A DNA stretch of 64,000 nucleotides from Cyanobacteria bacterium OH_CBB_238 (GCA_023409995.1 JAEYQN010000031.1:3108-67107); one strand, 5' to 3'; positions 44,103 to 54,468 are shown, numbered from the stretch's first letter. Notes: a model not told the origin generated them from the letters alone. Made by a program: numbers and translations.

Positions 44103-45764
44103 ATGAATTTTCAAGAGTTACTAAAAAATAAGAATGTATTGTATGCAGTTATTGGAGTTGCTATAGTTATTGTTGCAATAATTTTTAGTATGATAATGGT
44201 TTCTGCCACAAAAAATGGAGCATCCCCAGATAAAGTAAAGGAAGAAAAAGTCATCCAAGAAGACTCTGTTTTGTTGACTACAGACAATATTGGTAAAGCT
44301 TTAGAAATTCAATCTTTGCTTGCGTCAAAGGGTATTGATGCACAAAGAGTTATGAATGGTACCAAATCAGATATAGTATTAAAGGGAAAAACTTATACGC
44401 AATCGAATAAGGATGTTGCTTTACTGTCTATAGTTCAGAGTGGGCTCATGGATCAGTATGTTGGCTTGGAAATATTTGATAAAGGTGATTTTACTTCAAC
44501 GAGAGAAGATAAAAGAATTAGATTATCAAGAGCTATAAATGGTGAGTTAGCAAGACTTATAAGAAAAATTGACCCGATTGACAATGCATCTGTCTTTGTA
44601 TCAATTCCGGATACGTCTATGTTCGCTCAAGATCAAAAACCAATTACAGCTACTGTTCAGGTTGTTATTCCTAGCGGTACAAAACTTGATCAATCAAAGG
44701 TTAAAACTATTGAAAATCTTTTACTGGGGAGTGTTACCGGTTTATTATCTGAAAATATATCAATAACAGATACTAATGGTAATGTTTATCATAGCTTGAT
44801 AAGTGCTACAGATGATCAGCTTTCAAGGTTGGAAGAAAATGATCAGTATATGCAATCAAAAGTAGCCTCTCAATTAGACAGACTTTTGGGTAAAGGAAAC
44901 TACGTTGCAACAGTTAGTACCTTTTTGAGACAAGTTCCAATCGAACGCTCTAGTATTGAATATAATCCAAACCAGAAAACAGCTGTATCAGAGCAGACAT
45001 TCACTGAAGGCTTAGGCGATAATACTCAGGATTCAAATAAAGGATTAAATGCAGTCAGTGTTTATCTACCTAATGGATTACCTTCTAATGGTAGTGATTC
45101 TTCCCAAAATAGAAGTTATTCAAGAGTTGCTAAAGAGACTCAATATGGAGTCTCAAAAACTCAAACAAACGAATATATAAAGCCAGGTGTTATTGAAGAA
45201 ATATCAATAGCTATAACCATAGATGAATCAGCAATTCCTGCAAATATTTCAGAGCAAGAATTAAAGGCTTTAATAGCGAGAGCCGCTTCTCCAAAGGTTA
45301 ATCCTGATAATGTTTCAATAGCATATTCTGATTCTATTGAACCATATCTAGCTTCTGATAGACCAACAACCTTGCCCAAGCCAGATCAAACAGGAAATCC
45401 TTGGTGGATTGCAATTGCGCTTCTTTGTTCAGGGTTAGTTGTCGGCCTTGTATTTATTTCTAAAAAGGTAAAAGCTTCAGCTAGACAACAAGAAGAAGAA
45501 CTCCAAATGTTAAAAGAGAAAACACAAGTTCAGGAAAAACAGTTAAGAGATGTTAATTTGAAAGCCGCAGAACTTATTGAAAGACAGGCTCAGATGGCTC
45601 AAGGTTTGCTCGAACAGCAACAACAAACACAAAACCAAATTACAAGAAGTCCTGCAGCTATTGAAGATTTGAAAAATACAATTAGTGATGTGTCTTCTGA
45701 TATAGCGTTTGCAGCGGATGATGAAGTAATAGAACATTTGAAAAGTTGGATTGAAAAATCGTAG
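44103..45764 (+). CDS. fliF: Flagellar MS-ring protein FliF
   Basis: 553 residues, the standard length. Transmembrane helix at about 14-35 and a second at about 435-455; the periplasmic ring-building domain lies between them (ARLIRKIDPIDNASVFVSIP, SITDTNGNVYHS). The C-terminal cytoplasmic tail (about 460-553) is Glu/Gln/Lys-rich with a coiled coil and ends DDEVIEHLKSWIEKS, the FliG-binding region. A 136-base gap upstream with TATAAT at 43992-43997 could hold an internal promoter. Confidence 0.95.
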   Translation: MNFQELLKNKNVLYAVIGVAIVIVAIIFSMIMVSATKNGASPDKVKEEKVIQEDSVLLTTDNIGKALEIQSLLASKGIDAQRVMNGTKSDIVLKGKTYTQSNKDVALLSIVQSGLMDQYVGLEIFDKGDFTSTREDKRIRLSRAINGELARLIRKIDPIDNASVFVSIPDTSMFAQDQKPITATVQVVIPSGTKLDQSKVKTIENLLLGSVTGLLSENISITDTNGNVYHSLISATDDQLSRLEENDQYMQSKVASQLDRLLGKGNYVATVSTFLRQVPIERSSIEYNPNQKTAVSEQTFTEGLGDNTQDSNKGLNAVSVYLPNGLPSNGSDSSQNRSYSRVAKETQYGVSKTQTNEYIKPGVIEEISIAITIDESAIPANISEQELKALIARAASPKVNPDNVSIAYSDSIEPYLASDRPTTLPKPDQTGNPWWIAIALLCSGLVVGLVFISKKVKASARQQEEELQMLKEKTQVQEKQLRDVNLKAAELIERQAQMAQGLLEQQQQTQNQITRSPAAIEDLKNTISDVSSDIAFAADDEVIEHLKSWIEKS

Positions 45765-45778
45765 ACGGAGGAAATTCT

Positions 45779-46726
45779 TTGCCAATAGAGGGGTTTGATT
45801 ATAAGCAATTTTCCGCAGGCTTAGCTCAACAGGCTAAGGCTGTTTTGCCGCCTGATCTTTCTGAGGAAGATAAAAAATACGTAGTTAGTATTGTAAATAA
45901 CTTCTGTTTTTTGGCTGGAGAGGCATTAAGCAATGACAATACAATAAAGTTTGATGTTGATGATGCTTCTGTTGTTACCCAATTTATTGGAGAATGGACA
46001 TTTCATAAGTCAGTAGATTTGATTAGGGGTAAGATAGATCCTCAGTTTAGAGATTCAGTCTTGCAAAAAGTTGCATTTACTGTTTTTGAGATAGCAAAAC
46101 AAGCTATAATTAAAAAATTACCACAGCCACAAATGGTTGGATTAGTGGAACATCATGTTAAAAAAGTTTTTTCAGAAGCTTTAGCTGATTTAGAAAAAAA
46201 GGGCGCCCTATCCCAAGAACAAGTTAATTTAGCGGCTCAGCAATCAAACATTGATGAAATGGCAAAGGCTGATGATGAAGCTATAGCAAGTGCCAGTGAT
46301 GCAAAAATATTAAAACTTGCTGCTTTTGCAATGATTCTGCGGCAGATGCCAAATGATAAAGTTGGAGTTATTTTGAATAAATTTTCACCAACTGATGCAA
46401 AAGTTTTGATTCAGTATATGCAAATGGATGACTTGGAAACAAAACTGGATTCGGGAATTGTTATGAAATGCTTGCAAGAGATTAAGACAACGCTACCAGA
46501 ACCGAAGAAGGTAAATATAAACAAAACACTGGGTAACTTTAGCAAGATTCTTGCCAGTGCAGACATGAGTCTATTGCAGGAAATTATTGGAGATGAGAGA
46601 CCTATTATTAGGGACTTTATACTAGACTCTGATTTCCATGAATCGCGGAATATGTCTCCTTGGCTAATTCAGTTAATTTGTAAGCACGTAGAAGAAAAGA
46701 TCAATGATTATAAAAAAGAAGCGTAA
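45779..46726 (+). CDS. fliG: Divergent FliG-like motor-switch protein
   Basis: 315 residues from a TTG with GGAGG upstream. Position between fliF and fliH identifies it. The middle domain has the FliG pattern (KLAAFAMILRQMPNDKVGVIL followed by KFSPTDAKVLIQYMQMDDL), but the usual EHPQ motif reads RQMPND. The C-terminal part (about 245-315) is shorter than the usual ARM-C torque domain, and I could not recognise the charged torque helix. It may be a FliF-binding platform for the export gate with weak or no role in torque. The fliH start overlaps its end. Confidence 0.75.
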   Translation: MPIEGFDYKQFSAGLAQQAKAVLPPDLSEEDKKYVVSIVNNFCFLAGEALSNDNTIKFDVDDASVVTQFIGEWTFHKSVDLIRGKIDPQFRDSVLQKVAFTVFEIAKQAIIKKLPQPQMVGLVEHHVKKVFSEALADLEKKGALSQEQVNLAAQQSNIDEMAKADDEAIASASDAKILKLAAFAMILRQMPNDKVGVILNKFSPTDAKVLIQYMQMDDLETKLDSGIVMKCLQEIKTTLPEPKKVNINKTLGNFSKILASADMSLLQEIIGDERPIIRDFILDSDFHESRNMSPWLIQLICKHVEEKINDYKKEA

Positions 46727-47405
46727 TCAAGATAGTCAAAACATTCCAGAGCAGCCTCAGTCAAAGCAAGATACAACTGAGGAATCTGCTGATGACGAAA
46801 TTTTTTCTAAAATAAACATTGATAATATAAATTTTGATCAGAGAGCGGAAAGAAGACAAGGTAGTCGCAGAAGGGGCTATAGAAGGATTGATGATCGTAA
46901 TCTTGTATCTAGAGCGCAAGAAGAAGCTATTTCTATAAAAGAAATGGCTGCCAAAGAAGGTCACAAAATTGGTATTGAGGCGGCTAAGGGGGACATTGAA
47001 AACCTAAGAGCAGCTATAGATGAATTCTTTAGTTACAAACATAAAGTCTATGAAGAACTCTCTAGTGGTGTGTTGGATGTTTCTCTTGAAATTGCGAAAA
47101 AAATCCTTAATTCTGAGTTAGAGACAAATAATGAAGCATTATTAAACATTATTAACGAGGTGTTAAATAACCATGCAAAGGGTGAAAATAGAATAACAAT
47201 AAAGGTTATGCCTAATAATGTTGAGTTTGTGCGCGAACATGTGCCTGATATTTTGTCAAATACTCAATTTGAGGCTAAAATAGTAGTAGTTTCTGATGAT
47301 TCAATCAAGCTTGGTGGAGTTATTGTTGAAACTAGTAACGGAGTAGTTGATGCTTCTATAGAAACTCAGTTGTCAGTGATTCAGGAAGCTTTTAAGAAAA
47401 TCTAA
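46704..47405 (+). CDS. fliH: Flagellar export protein FliH
   Basis: 233 residues. The N-terminal part is disordered and charged (Gln/Asp/Arg-rich, QRAERRQGSRRRGYRR). The C-terminal domain (about 120-233: VLDVSLEIAKKILNSELE, RITIKVMPNNVEFVREH, DSIKLGGVIVETSNGVVDASIETQL) is the FliH/HrpE/ATP-synthase delta-like domain that holds the FliI ATPase. It overlaps fliG by 23 bases; a later start is possible. Confidence 0.88.
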   Translation: MIIKKKRNQDSQNIPEQPQSKQDTTEESADDEIFSKINIDNINFDQRAERRQGSRRRGYRRIDDRNLVSRAQEEAISIKEMAAKEGHKIGIEAAKGDIENLRAAIDEFFSYKHKVYEELSSGVLDVSLEIAKKILNSELETNNEALLNIINEVLNNHAKGENRITIKVMPNNVEFVREHVPDILSNTQFEAKIVVVSDDSIKLGGVIVETSNGVVDASIETQLSVIQEAFKKI

Positions 47406-47414
47406 GGGGATAAA

Positions 47415-49517
47415 GTGGCCCAAGCGGCAGGGAAAAATCCAATAGTTGAATATGTATTAGCAGGATTTGTAATCGCGCTAATAATTATTTTGCTTGCTGA
47501 AGTTCCGACTTGGGTAATAAATTTTTCAATAAGTTTGAATATTACACTAGGAATTGTTCTTTTAATGATTTCTCTGTATATACAAAAGCCATTGGAACTT
47601 GCGGCTTTTCCCTCTATTATTCTTATTGGTACCATGTTTCGGCTTGTATTAAGTATTGCTTCAACAAGGTTGATTTTAGCAAAGGGTGATGCTGGAGAAG
47701 TTGTGCATGCCTTTGGGGTTTTTGTTACCGGTGGAAACTTGATTGTTGGTTTTGTAATATTTTTGATAATTACAGTTGTGCAATTCATGGTAATTACTAA
47801 GGGTGCTGAGCGTATAGCGGAAGTTGCTGCAAGATTTGCTCTAGACGCTATGCCTGGTAAACAAATGACAATTGATGCTGATTTCAATGCAGGATTAATA
47901 TCTCCAGAAGAAGCGGTTAAAAAACGTGAAGACTTACAAAGAGAGTCAAGCTTATTCGGTTCAATGGATGGTGCGATGAAGTTTGTAAAGGGAGATACAA
48001 TCGCTGGTATTATTATTGTTATTATAAACATTGTTGGTGGATTGTCTATTGGTGTTCTTCAACAAGGAATGCCTGCCGCTGATGCTGTTTCAAAATATAC
48101 AGTTTTAACAATTGGTGATGGTTTGTCTGCTCAAGTCCCTTCGTTGTTGATGGCAATAGCTGCTGGTATTGTAATGACTCGTTCTTCTGCTGCAAGTTCT
48201 TCTTTGGGTCTTGATTTAGCTTCACAATTTTTAAATAAACCTAATAGTTTATTTTTATCATGTGCTTTTTTAATATTAATTGCAGCTACAAGTGGCTTTA
48301 CCGGATTGCCACCACTACCGTTTATAATGTTTGCAATTATTCTGGGTATTTCTGGGTTCTCTGTTCTTGTTAATCAAGATGTACAATCTCAATTAACTCA
48401 ATTGGAAGGTGTGCGGCAAAACATGCAAGATCTTGTAAATCCAAATAGGATGTATGAGAGATTGGGTGTTGATGTCCTAAGTTTGCAGGTCGGTTCTGGT
48501 CTGTTGATTATTGCAGATCCCGATCAAGAAGGTCAGTTATTGCCTAAAATTGCAGCTTTAAGGCAAAGAGTTACTGATGAATTAGGGTATATTGTTCCAA
48601 ACATAAGAATTATGGATTCGTCTGCTCTTGATGCAAATGAATATTTGATTTCTATTAGGGGAAATACTGTTGCGACAGGAATGGTTTATCCTGGTAAAAA
48701 CATGGTAATAGCAGATCAGTGGGATTCGTTGGGTAAGGATGTGCCTAAAGATGCTATTATTGGAGTTGATCCTACTTATCAAACGCAGGCTTATTGGCTT
48801 GACCCTACTACAATTGATCCTAATGATAAAATCACAGCAGTTGATTCAGTTGATGTAATTGTCACTCATATACAAGAAGCTGTGAGAAAATATGTTGATG
48901 AGGTTATGACAAAGACAGATGTCTTGAAATTGATGGAACTTGTGAAAAGTCAGGATCCGACATTGGTTAATGATCTTGTGCCAACAATTATATCTACTAG
49001 TGACTTGAGAAAAATATTTGTAAATCTTATCAGAGAAAAAGTCTCAATTAAAGATATTATATTTATATTTGAGAGACTTTGCGATTATGCAAGATTTTCA
49101 AAAGAGCCTGATATTCTATCTGAAAGATTAAGGGCCGCTTTGGGTAGGCAAATTTGTTTATCTAACTCTACTTCTGATAAAATTTTATATGCGTTGACTC
49201 TCTCATCTGAATGGGAAAAAACATTGGATGATAGTTGTCAGAGAACTGAGTTAGGGACAATGTTTTTATTGAATCCTCTTCAAGTTCAAGAATTGATTGA
49301 ATCATCAGCTTCTACATTAATGAGAGCTCATCAAAATATAGGTAAACAGCCTGTTATCTTGTGTTCACCAAGAATAAGGCTTCCTTTGTATCAGCTATTA
49401 GAGAGACATATACCTACAATTGTTGTAATTTCATATTCAGAGTTAATAACAGATATTAGAGTTGAAGCAGTTGATACTATTGGTGAGTCGTATGCTTCTG
49501 AGTATAATTTTGGGTAA
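47415..49517 (+). CDS. flhA: Flagellar export gate protein FlhA
   Basis: 700 residues, GTG start. Eight transmembrane helices in the first ~320 residues, with the FHIPEP-family segment MTIDADFNAGLISPEEAVKKR in the large cytoplasmic loop. The C-terminal cytosolic domain (about 340-700) forms the nonameric export ring; its motifs VPNIRIMDSSALDANEYLISIRG and KDIIFIFERLCDYAR are intact. It drives substrate export using the proton motive force. Confidence 0.97.
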   Translation: MAQAAGKNPIVEYVLAGFVIALIIILLAEVPTWVINFSISLNITLGIVLLMISLYIQKPLELAAFPSIILIGTMFRLVLSIASTRLILAKGDAGEVVHAFGVFVTGGNLIVGFVIFLIITVVQFMVITKGAERIAEVAARFALDAMPGKQMTIDADFNAGLISPEEAVKKREDLQRESSLFGSMDGAMKFVKGDTIAGIIIVIINIVGGLSIGVLQQGMPAADAVSKYTVLTIGDGLSAQVPSLLMAIAAGIVMTRSSAASSSLGLDLASQFLNKPNSLFLSCAFLILIAATSGFTGLPPLPFIMFAIILGISGFSVLVNQDVQSQLTQLEGVRQNMQDLVNPNRMYERLGVDVLSLQVGSGLLIIADPDQEGQLLPKIAALRQRVTDELGYIVPNIRIMDSSALDANEYLISIRGNTVATGMVYPGKNMVIADQWDSLGKDVPKDAIIGVDPTYQTQAYWLDPTTIDPNDKITAVDSVDVIVTHIQEAVRKYVDEVMTKTDVLKLMELVKSQDPTLVNDLVPTIISTSDLRKIFVNLIREKVSIKDIIFIFERLCDYARFSKEPDILSERLRAALGRQICLSNSTSDKILYALTLSSEWEKTLDDSCQRTELGTMFLLNPLQVQELIESSASTLMRAHQNIGKQPVILCSPRIRLPLYQLLERHIPTIVVISYSELITDIRVEAVDTIGESYASEYNFG

Positions 49518-49520
49518 TAT

Positions 49521-50870
49521 ATGATAGAACAAAGTTATGAAAAATCAATTGAATATTTGAAAAGTAGGGCATTTGATATAATACACAATACTCCTTTATA
49601 TACATATAAGGGTTCAGTTTCAAAACTATTAGGGCTAACTGTAGAGGTAAAGCTTCCTGGGTTGAAAATTGGAGATTTATGCTTTATCGAAACACACGAA
49701 GGAGAACGGAAGGCTGCAGAAGTAGTTGCTTTTAAAGGAGAAAATGCTCAACTTTTATTACTTTATGATGGTGCAGGTATTGGTCAAGGAAGTTTAGTCC
49801 AATCTACCAGCAAGCCAATTACGATCCCTGTTGGTGATTTTTTACTTGGCAGGCTTATTAATCCGTTAGGGGAACCTATCGATGGAATGCCTTTAGACAC
49901 ATCTTCGGCCTCTTGGGTTAGTATTGATAACTCCCCTCCCGATGCTTTTGATCGTCCAATTATAGATAAGATGTTTTCTAGTGGGGTTAGAGCAATAGAT
50001 TCTGTTTTAACGCTTGGGGCTGGTCAACGTATGGGATTGTTTGCCGGTTCTGGTGTTGGTAAAAGTACAATGTTAGGTATGATTGCGAGAAATTCGGAGG
50101 CTGATGTAAACGTCATGGCTTTAATTGGAGAGCGTGGTCGTGAAGTTAAAGAATTTATTGAGAATTCACTTGGGCCAGAAGGGATGAAAAAATCAGTTCT
50201 TGTATGTTCTACAGGTGACCAACCTCCATTGATAAGGATGAAATGTCTACAAACAGCAACAGCAGTTTGTGAATATTTTAGAGACCAAGGAAAAAAAGTT
50301 TTTTTAATGACTGATACGGTAACAAGGTGTGCTATGGCTGGTCGTGAAGTTGGGTTGTCAATTGGTGAACCCCCGACAATGAAAGGCTATCCTCCTTCCA
50401 TTTTCTCATGGCTACAGAAAGTTTTAGAACGTACAGGAAATAGTAAAAAAGGGTCTATTACAGCGCTGTATACTGTATTGATGGAAGGTGATGATATAAA
50501 CGATCCAGTTGTTGATACAGTAAGAGGTATTGTAGATGGTCACATTTTTCTTTCAAGAAAAGTTGCAGAGATGAATCATTACCCAGCTATAGATGTATTA
50601 GGAAGTATTAGCCGTTTATTTACAGAAATTGCAGATAAAGATCACATTGCTTCTGCATATAAAATGAGAAAGTTAATGGCTCTATATCGTGAGAATAAAG
50701 ATCTTATTGATGTTGGAATGTATACATCAGGCTCAAATCCAAGGCTTGATATTGCAATTGAAATGATGCCTCAGATAAATGCATTTTTGCAGCAAAGAGT
50801 GTCTGATAGTGTTAGCATGGATAATACTATTTCTACTTTAATAAGTATGATGCATGATATTGAAATATAA
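49521..50870 (+). CDS. fliI: Flagellar export ATPase FliI
   Basis: 449 residues. Walker A is AGSGVGKSTML, followed by LIGERGREVKEF; FLMTDTVTRCAMAGREVGLSIGEPP is the DELSEED-side Walker B region and YPPSIFSWLQKVLERTG the type III ATPase signature. FliI with FliH brings substrates to FlhA. It is the last gene of this cluster; the terminator follows directly at the stop codon. Confidence 0.97.
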   Translation: MIEQSYEKSIEYLKSRAFDIIHNTPLYTYKGSVSKLLGLTVEVKLPGLKIGDLCFIETHEGERKAAEVVAFKGENAQLLLLYDGAGIGQGSLVQSTSKPITIPVGDFLLGRLINPLGEPIDGMPLDTSSASWVSIDNSPPDAFDRPIIDKMFSSGVRAIDSVLTLGAGQRMGLFAGSGVGKSTMLGMIARNSEADVNVMALIGERGREVKEFIENSLGPEGMKKSVLVCSTGDQPPLIRMKCLQTATAVCEYFRDQGKKVFLMTDTVTRCAMAGREVGLSIGEPPTMKGYPPSIFSWLQKVLERTGNSKKGSITALYTVLMEGDDINDPVVDTVRGIVDGHIFLSRKVAEMNHYPAIDVLGSISRLFTEIADKDHIASAYKMRKLMALYRENKDLIDVGMYTSGSNPRLDIAIEMMPQINAFLQQRVSDSVSMDNTISTLISMMHDIEI

Positions 50871-50900
50871 AAAGAGAGAATAAATACTATTCTCTCTTTT
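50871..50900. terminator. Bidirectional terminator after fliI
   Basis: Stem AAAGAGAGAAT/ATTCTCTCTTT with loop aaatact and flanking A/T runs, between convergent fliI and leuS. Confidence 0.8.
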
Positions 50901-50920
50901 TATTTAGTCAGTCTTACACT

Positions 50921-53407
50921 TTATTTTATTACAATGTTAACCAGTTTTCCGGGAACAACAATTGTTTTTACAATAGTTTTTCCATCAGTTAATTCTTTAA
51001 TTTTTGGGCTTTGAAGTGCTAGTTTTTCAAGTTCTTCTTTTGATGTTTCTGCATCAACTTCTATCTTATCTTTAACTTTTCCGTTAATTTGAGCAACAAG
51101 GGTTATAGTGCTGGTTTTTGCTAATTTTTCGTCAAAAGAAGGCCAAGCTGAATCAAGGATTGAGCCATCTCCTCCAAGGTCAGAATATATTTCTTCACTT
51201 AAATGAGGAACAACTGGTGAAACCAGTTTTAATAAGCTTATCATCGCAAAACTATACACCGCTTTGTCTTCATTGTTGAAGTCTTCTTTTTTTGCAACAT
51301 AATCATATATTGCATTTGTAAACTCTCTAAATTTTGATATTACGGTATTAAATTGAAATTCGTTAGAGATGTCCTGTGATATCTTTTTTATTGCCATGTG
51401 AGTTTCTCTTACAAGATTATTATTATCTTTGCTTAATGAACTAATCTCCGGCAATTCATAAGTTAGAGATAAATTCTCCTGATTATTGCTGAATAGCTTC
51501 CATAACCTATTTAAAAACTTGTAGCATCCTTCTACCCCTGCGTCAGACCAGTCAAAGTCTCTTGCTGGAGGAGAATCTGATAGGATAAATAATCTTGCTG
51601 TATCTGCTCCATAGTTTTCAAATATTTCATCAGGATCAACAGTATTACCTTTTGACTTAGACATTTTTGAGCCGTCTTTTAATACCATACCTTGAGTAAG
51701 AAGATTTTTAAATGGTTCATCAAAGTCAAGTAATTCCAAATCTCTTAGTGCTTTTGTAAAGAATCGAGCGTAGAGTAAATGTAAAATAGCATGCTCAATT
51801 CCTCCCACATACTGATCAACTGGCGACCAGTAGTTAATTATATCTCTTTCAAATGGCTTTTTGTCATTTTGGGCATCAACATATCTATGGTAATACCAAT
51901 TAGAACACATAAATGTATCCATTGTGTCCGTTTCTCTTGTTGCTTCACCACCGCAATGAGGACATGTTGTTTTTTGGAAAGATTCAGATGTTAAAATTGG
52001 GGACTTGCCTACAACTGAAAAATCTACATCTTCCGGTAAAAGAACAGGCAAGTCTTCTTCTTTTACTGGTACTGTACCACATTTGTCGCAATATACCATT
52101 GGGATAGGTGTACCCCAATATCTTTGCCTTGATATTAACCAATCTCTTAATCTGTATTGTGTTGTTGCTTCTCCAAATCCACCCTTTTCAGCAAGCTCAA
52201 TCATTGCTTTTTTGCCATCTAGGTTGTTTAGTCCATTGCATTCTCCTGAATTAACCATAATTCCAGGCTCAGTGTATGCTGTAGTCAAACTTTCTAAATT
52301 TTGTTCTTTATTTTGAATGACAATTTTTATTGGAAGTTCGAATTTCGTTGCAAATTCAAAATCTCTTTCATCGTGTGCCGGAACTGCCATAACGGCCCCT
52401 GTTCCGTATTCCACCAATGCATAATCTGCAGTCCAAATAGGTGATTCTTCGCCATTGAATGGATTTATTATATGAGTGCCTAAAGGTACTCCTGTTTTTA
52501 CACGATCTGTTGACATTCTTTCTATTTCAGTCATTTTTCGAGCATTTTCTCTGTATTCTTCAACTGCTGCTTTGTTTGCCGAAGTTGTAAGTTTTTCTAT
52601 GTCTTTGTATTCAGGAGCAACAACCAAATATGTGATACCAAATGCGGTGTCGGGTCGTGTAGTATATACAGGAATTTCAAGTCCATCAATTTCTTTAACT
52701 TTGAATTTTAAAATTGCACCTTGAGATTTACCAATCCAATTTTTTTGCATAACTTTTACACTGTCTGGCCAACCATCAAGTTTGTCTAAGTCAGTCAGTA
52801 GTTGTTCTGCATATTCGGTAATCTTTAAGAACCATTGTGATAGGTATTTTTTCTTAACTATGTCGTCACATCTCCAACATTTACCGTCAATAACCTGCTC
52901 ATTTGCAAGAACTGTTGCACACTTTTCGCACCAATTTACTGCCGCCTCTTTTTTATACGCTAAACCTTTTTCATATAGCTTGATAAAAAACCACTGTGTC
53001 CACTTATAGTAATCTGGTAAGCATGTTGTAACTTCTCTATCCCAATCAACCATTAATCCCAAAGATTTTAACTGTTTTTTCATGTACGAAATATTGTCCA
53101 GAGTCCAAGTTTTTGGATTTGCACCATGCTGAATCGCTGCATTTTCAGCGGGTAAGCCAAAGCTATCCCAACCCATTGGGTGAAGCACATTGAATCCATT
53201 CATTCTTTTAAATCTTGCTATGACATCCGAAATTGTATAATTTCTTACGTGTCCCATATGGAGTTTTCCTGAAGGATATGGCAGCATTGACAAAATATAG
53301 TATTTTTCTTTATCTGTTAAATTTTCAGTTTTATTTAATTTTTTTTCGTCCCAAATTTGTTGCCATTTTTTTTCAATTTCCTGCGGGAAATAGCGTTCTT
53401 TTATCAC
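50921..53407 (-). CDS. leuS: Leucyl-tRNA synthetase
   Basis: 828 residues, GTG start with AAGGAG. HIGH-type motif PYPSGKLHMGHVRNYT and KMSKS motif GSKMSKSKGNTVDP; the editing domain has TTRPDTAFG and GTGAVMAVPAHDERD. Cys pairs (CEKCATV, CWRCDD, CDKCGTV, CPHCGG) mark two zinc-ribbon insertions. Class Ia synthetase, bacterial type. Confidence 0.97.
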   Translation of the reverse strand: MIKERYFPQEIEKKWQQIWDEKKLNKTENLTDKEKYYILSMLPYPSGKLHMGHVRNYTISDVIARFKRMNGFNVLHPMGWDSFGLPAENAAIQHGANPKTWTLDNISYMKKQLKSLGLMVDWDREVTTCLPDYYKWTQWFFIKLYEKGLAYKKEAAVNWCEKCATVLANEQVIDGKCWRCDDIVKKKYLSQWFLKITEYAEQLLTDLDKLDGWPDSVKVMQKNWIGKSQGAILKFKVKEIDGLEIPVYTTRPDTAFGITYLVVAPEYKDIEKLTTSANKAAVEEYRENARKMTEIERMSTDRVKTGVPLGTHIINPFNGEESPIWTADYALVEYGTGAVMAVPAHDERDFEFATKFELPIKIVIQNKEQNLESLTTAYTEPGIMVNSGECNGLNNLDGKKAMIELAEKGGFGEATTQYRLRDWLISRQRYWGTPIPMVYCDKCGTVPVKEEDLPVLLPEDVDFSVVGKSPILTSESFQKTTCPHCGGEATRETDTMDTFMCSNWYYHRYVDAQNDKKPFERDIINYWSPVDQYVGGIEHAILHLLYARFFTKALRDLELLDFDEPFKNLLTQGMVLKDGSKMSKSKGNTVDPDEIFENYGADTARLFILSDSPPARDFDWSDAGVEGCYKFLNRLWKLFSNNQENLSLTYELPEISSLSKDNNNLVRETHMAIKKISQDISNEFQFNTVISKFREFTNAIYDYVAKKEDFNNEDKAVYSFAMISLLKLVSPVVPHLSEEIYSDLGGDGSILDSAWPSFDEKLAKTSTITLVAQINGKVKDKIEVDAETSKEELEKLALQSPKIKELTDGKTIVKTIVVPGKLVNIVIK

Positions 53408-53474
53408 TGCTCACTCCTTATAAACTAAATGAATTCGATAGCAATATTATAATAAAAAAATGGAATGTTGTTAA

Positions 53475-54467
53475 TTAAAATAATTCTACTATTTTTTCAG
53501 GGTTAATGTTTAAACATTCTTTTATCTCACAGCTAACTTGACGTTTATCCCACAAACAAGGTCTACAGTCAGTGTCAGCTGTTATTGCTATATAGTTTTC
53601 AGAGGCAGGAATTAATTTACTTTCGTCTGTTGGTCCAAAAATTGCAATTGTTTTCGTCTTTGTTGCTATACCTATATGCATTGGGGCTGAATCAGAGCAT
53701 ACAAGTGCCTCGCACTGCTTGATTAACTTGGCTAAATCCATAATATTTTTTGTTTTACCATACATATCATTTAGTTTTGTTGTATCTTTATCTTTAAAAT
53801 ATTCTCTTATTTCTTTTATGCATTCATCATCATCCGGACCACCTGCTAAGTATACATTTTTACCTTTGCTTAGAAGGCTTTCAATTAATTTTGCCCAAGT
53901 TATGTTAGTCCAATTTTTTATAATATTTTTTCTGATACTCATTTTACTGACACCAGGATGGACCAATATTGAGTTTGAAAATTTGGGCAAATCCTCGACA
54001 ATAATTTCTGGGTCTTCATAAGTTTGCCCAGTCAGCTCTTCAATCAAATTATGGTACATTTTTCCAGCGTATTGTTTTTGATTTAATTTTACTGCTTTTG
54101 TGAGTAATTTTTGCGTCAATACTCCGCTATCATATCCAATTCTTGTTTTGATGCCTGTAAAATATAATAATAGTGGTATTAATTTATTAGATCCTGATGA
54201 GATAACAACATCATAATTACCAATAAGCGCTTTGAAATAGAATTTTAAAAGTTCTTTATATTTATTTTTGCCTTTTATATCAACTCCAATAGTGTCGTCT
54301 ATATATGCGCATAGATTTTTTATACTAGCGCTTCTTGGTTCTAGTGTGAGTGTTATTTTTGCATTTGGAAATTTTTTCTTGATGCTTTTTATTGTTGGTA
54401 AAAACAATATTTCATCACCAATACCTCCAAAATTAATTAGAAGTATGTTTTTATATTCTTTGTTCAT
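53475..54467 (-). CDS. GT9 (heptosyltransferase-like) glycosyltransferase
   Basis: 330 residues, GT-B fold. N-terminal LLINFGGIGDEILFLPTI (lipid-A core heptosyltransferase-like), ILVHPGVS, NVYLAGGPDDDE and the donor-binding CSDSAPMHIGIATKTKTIAIFGPTDE. The Cys-rich end (CRPCLWDKRQVSCEIKECL) is seen in some members. It is the last gene of the small-unknown/GT9 pair, four bases apart or less. It probably adds a sugar to LPS or a surface glycan. Confidence 0.88.
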   Translation of the reverse strand: MNKEYKNILLINFGGIGDEILFLPTIKSIKKKFPNAKITLTLEPRSASIKNLCAYIDDTIGVDIKGKNKYKELLKFYFKALIGNYDVVISSGSNKLIPLLLYFTGIKTRIGYDSGVLTQKLLTKAVKLNQKQYAGKMYHNLIEELTGQTYEDPEIIVEDLPKFSNSILVHPGVSKMSIRKNIIKNWTNITWAKLIESLLSKGKNVYLAGGPDDDECIKEIREYFKDKDTTKLNDMYGKTKNIMDLAKLIKQCEALVCSDSAPMHIGIATKTKTIAIFGPTDESKLIPASENYIAITADTDCRPCLWDKRQVSCEIKECLNINPEKIVELF

Positions 54468-54468
54468 T

